In this document: positions 56,976 through 64,000 of the stretch, piece after piece
How the letters are laid out: each line of letters begins with the position of its first letter
How positions within the stretch are numbered: position 1 is the stretch's first letter
From: Heterobilharzia americana
Taxonomy: Eukaryota; Platyhelminthes; Trematoda; Strigeidida; Schistosomatidae
Assembly (NCBI GenBank): GCA_944470555.2
Contig: OX104127.1
Location: forward strand, 133,859,113-133,923,112
Length of the DNA: 64,000 nucleotides
Direction of reading: 5' to 3'
Made by a program: the position numbers and the translations under genes
Notes under the pieces: generated by a model
The model's input: the letters and a program-made list of their open reading frames with translations, nothing else
Told to the model about the DNA's origin: nothing
Database searches by the model: none

Positions 56976-57685
56976 TTATTGAATACAGCACAGAGCGAAA
57001 TCACCATTAACAGAAGAAAGCTAAAGGAAGTGGTCCCTTTCACCTACCTAGGCAGTATCGTTTCAACTACAGGCGGGCACTAGACGAGGATTTCAAAGCC
57101 AGCCAGGAGTCGGAAAGACAGCAAGATACACCTTCCTTCATTATTCTGAAATCAGTGTGGAGATCTACTACACTCAGCATAAAGCATGAACAAAATCCGG
57201 ATTTTCAACACCAACATCAAGTCAGTGCTTCTATGTGACGGTTCACAGAACTTGGCACGTTACAAAGAGCATTTTCAACAAACTACAGACACTACATCAA
57301 CAGCTGCCACCTACGCTCACTCGATACTCAACATCAGACTGTCCAGAATAATAGGAATAAGTAACAAGGAACTCTGGTTGGCAACCAACCAACCAAGAAC
57401 CTATCGCCAAACAAATATACAGAAGAAAGTGGAAATGGATTCGGCCATACACTGAGAAGACCTATTCGGAGACATCACGCGCCAGGGGCAAGACCCTCGA
57501 GTGGAATCAAAGGAGAAATGACGAGTTAGGCGACCGAGGGTGACATGGAGGAGATCATGTGAGGAATAAATGAAAGCTTGTTGGGCAGTCGTGGCGCCAG
57601 GTTAGAAAGACTACAGAGAAGAGAGTGAAATGGCGACGTGCTACTGAAGCCTTATGTTCCTCTAGGAATCCAAGAAATCACCTAT
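56976..57685 (+). mobile_element. RTE-clade retrotransposon copy E, old 3' end
   Basis: It begins in the ITIN-R-KLKEVV-FTYLGS region (about 57000-57060). The C-terminal part follows: MNKIRIFNTNIKSVLL from 57186, ISNKELWLATNQ near 57355, KKVEMDSAIH near 57425, RRATEALC-type end near 57645. Only the ancestral CTACTACACTCAG is seen at the pentamer site (57166-57178), without expansion. It is strongly diverged. Confidence 0.8.
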
Positions 57686-58244
57686 GAATTCATATCAGTA
57701 TGAATATGAGCGATACATTCTGCTAGAAACGTCATTTACTAAATAATGGTATATAAGCTGTGTGCTACATCAAATAAACAATCTCATATTGAAGTTGCAG
57801 GTATCTCCAACATTTTAGCAATAGATACAGTGTACTACAGTCTTGATTCACTTAACTTGGAGATCGTATAAAAAAAACTGGACTGATACAACTCAGTTAT
57901 GAACCGGTATGAAATCCGTTTCGATTGACTGATGGTATAAAAAAATCAACCAGTCCTGAAAGAGATCAACTGTGAAGTAGTTTGCTGTGTGATAACTCCC
58001 TTCAATCTGGAAACTAATTAATGATGTTGGAAAGACTATAAGTTTCATAAAAGTTGCAGCTATTCCTTTCTAATAAGCCTTAAGAAACACAAATTATTAT
58101 TGTTCACTGATATACTGTAAGCATATAATGTTAAGTCCTACTTTCATAGTTGTTAAGTACTAGAACAATCTCACTGTTTTTATAGTAAGTGATAAACTGT
58201 TCCGTTCAACAAAAATGTCATTAGATGATTATTTTTCACTGAAT
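57686..58244. other. Non-coding stretch
   Basis: Nothing recognised. Confidence 0.35.
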
Positions 58245-58372
58245 TTGGTTCGACCCCTGTGGGGGATCATGGGCACGTACTGCTTAAGAGTCTATACAAG
58301 GACGACGAAACAAATGTCCAGTGCTCGCAGGTTTCCAATATTTCTCCAGTTGCTGTAGGTCCATGAAATCAA
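58245..58372 (+). repeat. SINE-A, 3' half from the B box
   Basis: B box TGGTTCGACCCC is followed by the hammerhead region (CTTAAGAGTC...AAGGACGACGAAACAAATGTCCAGTGCTCGC) and TCCAGTTGCTGTAGGTCCATGA. A 3-bp insertion next to stem II and the altered core damage the ribozyme. Confidence 0.7.
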
Positions 58373-60911
58373 TTAGTTTTCAGGTTGATGATTATTCGTT
58401 GATATCAGCACCCTTTAGGTGAAACAAAGGTACTGAGAGGAAATACAGTAATCGCTGTACTTGCACTACCAAGACTGATATAAAAGGCTTAATACACAAA
58501 TATATAATACTATCGATAGATAACACTGATTCACTAAGGAAAATCTCATCAGTGGAATCAGAAAGAACTAACTTCTATGCCCTACCCCCCCCCCCCCCCA
58601 ACTAATAGAGATTTACTGAATAAAGTGAAAAAATAAATGGAGGAACAGCTATTATTTATTCAGAAGAGAGTTTAAAATTGGCACACTGAACCAGTAAGAA
58701 CAAATCGAAAAAGGTCAGTCTTAGGAGAGGTATAGTAGAAAGATAAGAGTTGTGGGTAATTCATAGGTAAATCTAAATAGCTGAAAAACATAAAATAATT
58801 CAGTGAAGAAAATTTTCTTTCCGATAAATCTCACTCAGTAGCTGTACAATCATATTTATAGTAATAACAAACAAACAGATGAGTCCATTATTGGCTAGTA
58901 AGTCAAAATGAGGTCATCAGAACGAAATGTTCCAGAGTGAAATAGTGGATTAGAAAGCGATTGAGTAATCATAGTGTGTATAAGGAAAATATATAGTCGA
59001 TTAGAGTGATGATTAATAGGTTTTTTTTAAAAATAGGTCAAAAATAATGATACTAATTAATTACCATCAATAATCGGAGTAAAGTATTGTGAGAACCTTA
59101 GTGGTAGATTGTAAATTAGTTTGCAATGCTTAGCAGTATATATCTCCATCGATGTTTTATGCGGTGTACTTTATGACTTTAAAACTAGATATCCATATGC
59201 TGACAAGTCAGGTTAATCACAGCTAAAGTCATTTAAAATCATTCAAAAAAAGTATGCTTTGCTAAAGGACGTGTATAAATACATCAAATTACCTAAACAG
59301 GTCCTAGTTAGATATACTTTATTCACAAATTTAAGCTTTTCTGTATAAATAACACCGTGTTCATTATGAGTACGATATATAGTGATATAAACGTCATATT
59401 TACTGATAAAATTATATTTCTAAATGAAATTTCAAAATAACCATCATAGTTATTAAGTAATTATCACAAAAATTCTCCTTGATCATTTTGAGATCAATTT
59501 AAACAGTAAATTCAGCCTTTATCTCATTACTAACAATACCAAAATCTGAAGTTATCTGTATTAAAGAAGAGATATTTAAAATCCTAATGAAGAAGAAACA
59601 TGTATTTCTGATGTTTGACAACCTCGTGGAGGCCACTTCTTCACAGAATAATTGTCTGTTGTTTACTGATAGTCAGAAATTGATAATTTATCCCTAAAAA
59701 AATAAAAAGGCCAACTGTACTGTACGATTTTAGTAATTTTGATAGTGCTAGAATTTGATACTTGAATATGATTACTTAGTCAGTTGTGCAGGATATAGTC
59801 AATCAAAAGTCTTGTGCAAATTCTATTATGTACCTCTAATTCTGCTAACTTTTTTCTCATATTTGCCTATTATCTTAAAATAACTTTATTATTGCAACTT
59901 CTTGGCGCCGTCGTTAGCTTTTGTTTTTCCGGCTGAACTCTTATTGGTCAACTGTTTTAACTTATCATTGAATTTAGTGTTTGTCAAGGTCGTTTAGAAT
60001 GTGTATATTCAGCATCATTCTCAAATTTTTTGACTGTTCCTGAGACATTATACGCTCTCTATCAACGGTCCGTCTTCTCTTCTTGTGCCGGTGGTATTGT
60101 CTTGGTGATGACTGACATTCTGATGAGCGATTGGAGTAGATTCTTTGCGTATTAGGTTCGTATCACTCTCAGACTGCTAGGTTGAACTACCGATCACATC
60201 ATTTTGTGCAGTAGTCAGTGAGTCACGCGTGTAGTGTAGAGACTAATGATACCATCTAGTGGTCCAGAGCTCGGTAGGTGAACTGGTTTTGAACCTGTGA
60301 CCATTTGGTTTGAACTCGATTACCTAGATCAACGACCCACATATCCGTGGTTGCTGAGTGCATCTCGATAATTTTGAGGAAGGTTAGATGAAATGTGCTT
60401 ACGAATGAACAGGTAATGTATCTTGGTAACAAGATCAATACAAAGAAAAATAATACACTCAAGTTCATGAACTTGTATGCAACAACTAACTGATAACCAA
60501 GCGGGTTCTCTAGGATTTAGTGTAGTCACTCAATGCAATCATTCCTATATTGTGAATAGTCTTCCTAAACTCTCCTGCTTACCTCAATAACTGACTATGA
60601 CATAATGGATAGATTAAAGAAAAAATGTCATCTAAAGCTTTAAAGAAAGAATCCTAACTTGAAATCCTAGTTAAAAAGACTCCCAGTTACGATACGATTG
60701 TCCTAGTACAATTTAGAAAATCTTAACATAAACTCATCAAGTCTCAAATGCTAAAAATCTTTTTTAACCCAACCACTAATAATATGCAGCGTAACAAGTG
60801 AATAACCTTCAAATTTCTTCCAGTTGTATGACAAGGGATTTTACTGTTAGCATTTGGTTGAAACATAATTGCTCTGAGAAACGCATTCAGTAGATTATAT
60901 GCTGATCTCAT
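58373..60911. other. Long non-coding stretch
   Basis: Holds a C15 run (58585-58599) and a GC-richer part at about 59900-60350 that may be an old repeat but matches nothing else in the window. No gene supported. Confidence 0.4.
58585..58599 (+). repeat. C15 homopolymer
   Basis: Fifteen consecutive C in an AT-rich setting. It may be length-variable or a sequencing-difficult site. Confidence 0.9.
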
Positions 60912-60932
60912 TTGCCCTTTACTCTTCCTCAA

Positions 60933-61310
60933 TTTAGATATTTATTATTCAGAGCGTGGGAAAAGTACGCAAACACATTCAATGTCAAACCTCATAGCAG
61001 ACGAAATGTTTGGAATGAATTGGTTAGAATCTTTGAATTATATATTTGGTGCATCTGTCAGCGCTCTAAATTTCGTATTCACTACAGAGATAAACTAACT
61101 GCAAAGAATACACCTTTAAAAATTGCGTGTCGGCGTAAATTCCTTCATTTTTCTCAGGAAAACATTTTAATTCCTAACAGAAGGAAATTCTTATCACATG
61201 ACTAAGTAAAAGTTACTAGAAATCAATTAAATGAAGGTGAAAGTATCACTAATTATCAGTATCAATTAGGTAGTAACATTGATATAATCATGGACAGTGG
61301 ATTATATTAA
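60933..61310 (+). other. Possible exon or pseudo-exon, one in-frame stop
   Basis: After a good acceptor (TCTTCCTCAATTTAG, ending 60937) one frame stays open to 61202, meets TAA at 61203-61205, and then continues in the same frame for 34 more codons to 61310. The translation is rich in W, Y, R and K (FRAWEKYANTFNVKPHSRR; VTRNQLNEGESITNYQYQL) and not low-complexity. In another frame from the same acceptor IYYSERGKSTQTHSMSNL is also open. I do not recognise a family. It could be a worn exon or chance. Confidence 0.25.
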
Positions 61311-61391
61311 AAGCATCACTGAATAATCGTGTAGTAATATATCAGCTCAATGATAATACATCCATTAAATTAATCACATTTATAATTGTAA

Positions 61392-61544
61392 GATAAGAAG
61401 AAGAAACAAAGTCACTATTCCAGAAATTCACCTTCTTTTAATGCACTGCCGAGTTTCAGTACATATGATGATGAAGTTTACAATTTCAAATCTTCTAGTC
61501 GAAAACACAAGTTATCTCCAAGTGTTATAGCATTCTGCCTGTAA
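61392..61544 (+). other. Possible terminal exon
   Basis: A frame of 50 codons (KKKKQSHYSRNSPSFNALPS..STYDDEVYNFKSSSRKHKLSP) ends at TAA 61542-61544. AG acceptor dinucleotides lie just before it, and AATAAA follows near 61668. The serine-rich, non-repetitive composition looks coding. No family recognised, and its link to the segment at 60933-61310 is only suggested by closeness and strand. Confidence 0.25.
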
Positions 61545-62874
61545 ATATATATTTTGTGTGTTGTGTATACTTATATTCTCAAGTGAAAAATACAATCATA
61601 AATCCTTTCGAATGTAATTTGAAGCCTCAACTTACTCACTGTGATCTGTGAGTATCATTCATCCTGAATAAATGTAGTTACTTTCCACCTAAGAAATGCA
61701 GGTGTAGCCAACACTTTGCACATGAATAAACGGTTTAAAACATGTTTCAATGACAGGTGGGATTGTGAAAACTACACAGTTAGATAAAATATTTATAGAG
61801 AACACAGAAAGTGTTTGTATTTTTACAAACAACATTACAATCTATCGCGAGGACGATAATATTTGAGGATAACTTTTAGCTTCGCCCCTTTAATTCCTCT
61901 GTTTTTATTGCTTTAGCAAACAGAACTGTTATCAAAATCTATTCATGATCCATTTCGTACCTTGGAGTTTTTTTAATATGATATAGGGAGAAAATGGAGG
62001 CAATGAAGGTGATTTGAAACTTTCGATTTTTTGAATAGTTGTAAAAATGAATTAGTTTTTATGAGAATTTTTCTACAAGTATCATCTCATGACAAGATGT
62101 GTATTTTGACTGTTCTAACGAATAGTTCCACAGTGGACTGTACTATATACGCATAAAATGATAAGACATTGACTGTTTTGCGGTTTATATTTAACCGCTC
62201 AACAGTCTATGATAATTCATTTTTTATTGGTTGAACATTGATTCCATTGTCATGAAATTCAACTCTCTTATAATGTGTCAAAAATATTCTGTATAGATTA
62301 GAATGTGATCTAACTTTATCTTTTTATTATTGTTACCACTAATACCATATACAATTAATAAAGACTCAAAAATACCGTAACAGTTACTTGTGTTCACTTT
62401 GAACAGAAAGTAAAATAGAACGAAAGTTTCATTCACTTAAGGGAAAAACTTGGGCACTATGGTAGAGTATAATTCCGTATTACATATGATATAGCACACA
62501 ATACAATTTAATGGATGACGTTACGAGCAGAATTTATTGCTCATATTCGTATCAAAGTGGAACATAGAAAGCAGTTAAATACAGATAAAGAACATAAATT
62601 GAACAGACTGAAGGAAACTGATAAGTTCTTGGTAATATACATGTTGCAAAGGGAATAATTGTAATCCGATAATAACCAATAAACAATCGTGGATTAAGCT
62701 GCTCGATACAACAGGAGATTATGGGCTATCAAGATCACAGATGAAACCGACTCATAAGCAAATATTTGGAAGTTACAGGTTGTGGCTTCTCGTTACAAAT
62801 TCGGAAAACCCATCCAAAAACGTCATTAATGAGCACCAGTCGGTAATTAAATTTAGAGGTGTATGGGGACTGAA
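61545..62874. other. Non-coding stretch
   Basis: AT-rich, nothing recognised. Confidence 0.35.
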
Positions 62875-63080
62875 TGGTTTCAAGGTGATATTCATCAAGG
62901 ATTAAAATCGGTTGGAGAACCGTCAAAAACCTGGGAGCGCTGGATAACCATTTCATCCCGATTAGGACTCCTCAGCAGTATGCACCCGCGACCCCACAAG
63001 GGGTTGAGCCCAGGGCAGTCAGGCTGTGCGGACAGCACGTCACCATTCCGTCACTGTGTCGCAATCCAATGGTTAAGTAC
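62875..63080 (-). repeat. SINE-A, minus copy, 5'-truncated, with fairly intact ribozyme
   Basis: On the minus strand: worn tRNA-like part (B-box region GGGCTCAACCCC), GCGGGTGCATACTG, hammerhead, 3' block (CAACCGATTTTAATCCTTGATGAATATCACCTTGAAA). The 5' end is truncated near 63080. Confidence 0.7.
62934..62984 (-). ncRNA. Hammerhead motif with conserved core, weak stems
   Basis: Core CUGAGGA is at 62975-62969, stem II is GUCC-UAAUC-GGGAU with a G-U closing pair, and GAAA is at 62954-62951. Stem III AUGGUUAU has two G-U pairs, the cleavage site is AUC, and stem I pairs only about three base pairs at the core. The core is kept, but the helices are weaker than at 10888-10933. Confidence 0.5.
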
Positions 63081-63254
63081 TCACAAATGGTTGGAAGTCA
63101 AATTTAGTGACCATTAGGTCGGTAGATGCTTACACATTCATCACCTAAACTGCCAGACCTCAGTGCTGCATCGACTGCCATGAGTTTCACCTAGTTTTCT
63201 TGTAACTAACTGACATAAGCGAAACCCTTGCTGACTAAAATGAAATTCAGATTG

Positions 63255-63345
63255 GTCAGGATATGGATCGCATAGCTCAGTTGACACGGTGCCACACTGG
63301 TCAACCGGAGGCCTGTGATTCGGTCCAGAGACAACTCAATTTTTT
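63255..63345 (+). repeat. tRNA-like patch, perhaps an old SINE
   Basis: GGATCGCATAGCTCAGTTG (A-box-like) is followed after about 40 bp by GTGATTCGGTCC (B-box-like). The cloverleaf is poor and no discriminator or clean acceptor stem is seen, so a tRNA gene is unlikely. Confidence 0.35.
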
Positions 63346-63635
63346 AGCAATTTAATCTATGAAATAAGAAATTAAATTGGCACAGACAATATTGTACATT
63401 ATAGTAACATCAACTAACTAAAGTAAGGCTTTTCGTAAACACTTCTATTCTTTCTGAGGTAAAAGACATTCCAACTTTTTGCAAATGTCACATTCCAAAT
63501 GCAAAGAAATCTACCTATTTATAATAGCCACAAAGTATAAAGAAAATATTGTGTTTTATCTTACATGGTGTCATCTTTAAAAACGTTTTTGGTCTAAAGA
63601 TGAAAGACATGTTACGATAGTATAACATCTTGGAT

Positions 63636-63920
63636 ATTAGGTTGGTATTTACCATGGACTGACATCAGTTGGAGAAACATTGGAAAACTGGGAGCAATGA
63701 ACAGCTTTCTCGTCCTAGTATAGGACTCCCCAGCAATACGCTCCCATGACCCCACCAGGTATCGAACCCAGGACCTTCAGACTCCATGGCCAACATGTTA
63801 CCAATGAGCCACTGGGTCGAAACTCGGAGAACCCTGATCTCCAATGTTTCTCCAACTAATGTCAGTCCACGATGAATACCAACCTGAAATCAATAAATCC
63901 CTATAAACCTTCTAATTGAA
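63636..63920. repeat. SINE-A head-to-head inverted pair
   Basis: A minus copy (63636-63835) contains the 3' block, ribozyme region (CTGGGGAGTCC...GACGAGAAAGCTG, core damaged), reverse B box GGTATCGAACCCAGG and reverse A box TTACCAATGAGCCACTGGG. It changes at about 63836 into a + 3' end (CTCCAACTAATGTCAGTCCACGATGAATACC). The terminal 80 bp of both sides can pair. Confidence 0.75.
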
Positions 63921-64000
63921 TCTTGGATATTTAGGAAAAACTTTGAAATAACCAATCCTAATGTACTTCAGTAGGTTCTGGGTACACAGTTTAACCTTAT
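63921..64000. other. Window edge, nothing recognised
   Basis: Ordinary AT-rich sequence to the end. Confidence 0.4.

Noticed and set aside
59895..59925. LTR and primer-binding-site-like CTTGGCGCCGTCG
   Set aside because: No matching second LTR, no polypurine tract and no gag-pol sequence nearby; the match is too short to support an LTR element.
63255..63345. Possible tRNA gene, with similar patches at 21855 and 36180
   Set aside because: A and B boxes are present but the acceptor and anticodon stems do not fold well; tRNA-derived SINE remains are the better explanation.
1..64000. CRISPR arrays, operons or prokaryotic features
   Set aside because: No regularly spaced short repeats with unique spacers, and composition and retroelements are those of a eukaryote.

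Overview
The window is non-coding, repeat-dense, AT-rich eukaryotic DNA. The best fit is a digenean flatworm of the genus Schistosoma. The pointers are SINEs of the Schistosoma Sm-alpha type (tRNA-like Pol III promoter followed by a hammerhead ribozyme), RTE-clade (SR2-like), CR1-like and Penelope-like retroelement remains, and very long intron-like spaces. I cannot fix the species. No complete protein-coding gene is visible and nothing looks prokaryotic.

Only one host coding segment is well supported: a terminal exon at 5193-5380 (+). It encodes a transmembrane helix and a short cytoplasmic tail with a protein 4.1-binding-like juxtamembrane motif and a class II PDZ ligand at its end, as in the glycophorin C / Caspr / neurexin group. 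Its other exons are not recognised here and probably lie upstream. A second, much weaker coding-like area lies at about 60.9-61.5 kb (+).

Layout. 2.0-2.6 kb: an unclassified repeat with an (AAT)n tail, seen again at 23.85-25.85 and 45.96-46.52 kb. 3.5-4.8 kb: a decayed CR1-like retrotransposon with a foldback (MITE-like) insertion inside it. 5.2-5.7 kb: terminal exon and 3'UTR. 6.5-6.8 kb: a large imperfect palindrome with Penelope-type hammerhead relics. 7.5-11 and 15-17.3 kb: many copies of a hammerhead-bearing SINE (here called SINE-A). 12.45-12.75 kb: a different SINE (SINE-C). 13.9-14.9 and 18.4-19.7 kb: an inverted pair of young RTE copies. 20.4, 35.1, 43.1 and 54.75 kb: four Sm-alpha-like SINEs. 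24.6-25.5 kb: a Penelope-like element remnant. 26.65-27.96 kb: an older RTE copy. 29-45 kb: SINE-A copies. 46.5-50.3 kb: an RTE copy with its 5' end, joined to a second, inverted copy. 57.0-57.7 kb: an old RTE tail. 58-64 kb: more SINE-A, a C15 tract and the coding-like segment.

The most interesting theme is self-cleaving RNA. Three SINE families here each place a type-I hammerhead-like motif downstream of a tRNA-like promoter. In two of them stem III is a loopless 8-nt palindrome, and the third has a closely similar short, nearly palindromic stem. Several copies are longer than one unit and repeat the same end at both sides, or form head-to-head inverted dimers, as expected if a multimeric or circular RNA/cDNA had been the template. 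One SINE-A copy (10888-10933) keeps every core position I can check. A second theme is a young RTE subfamily whose copies share ORF-breaking mutations, implying spread in trans.
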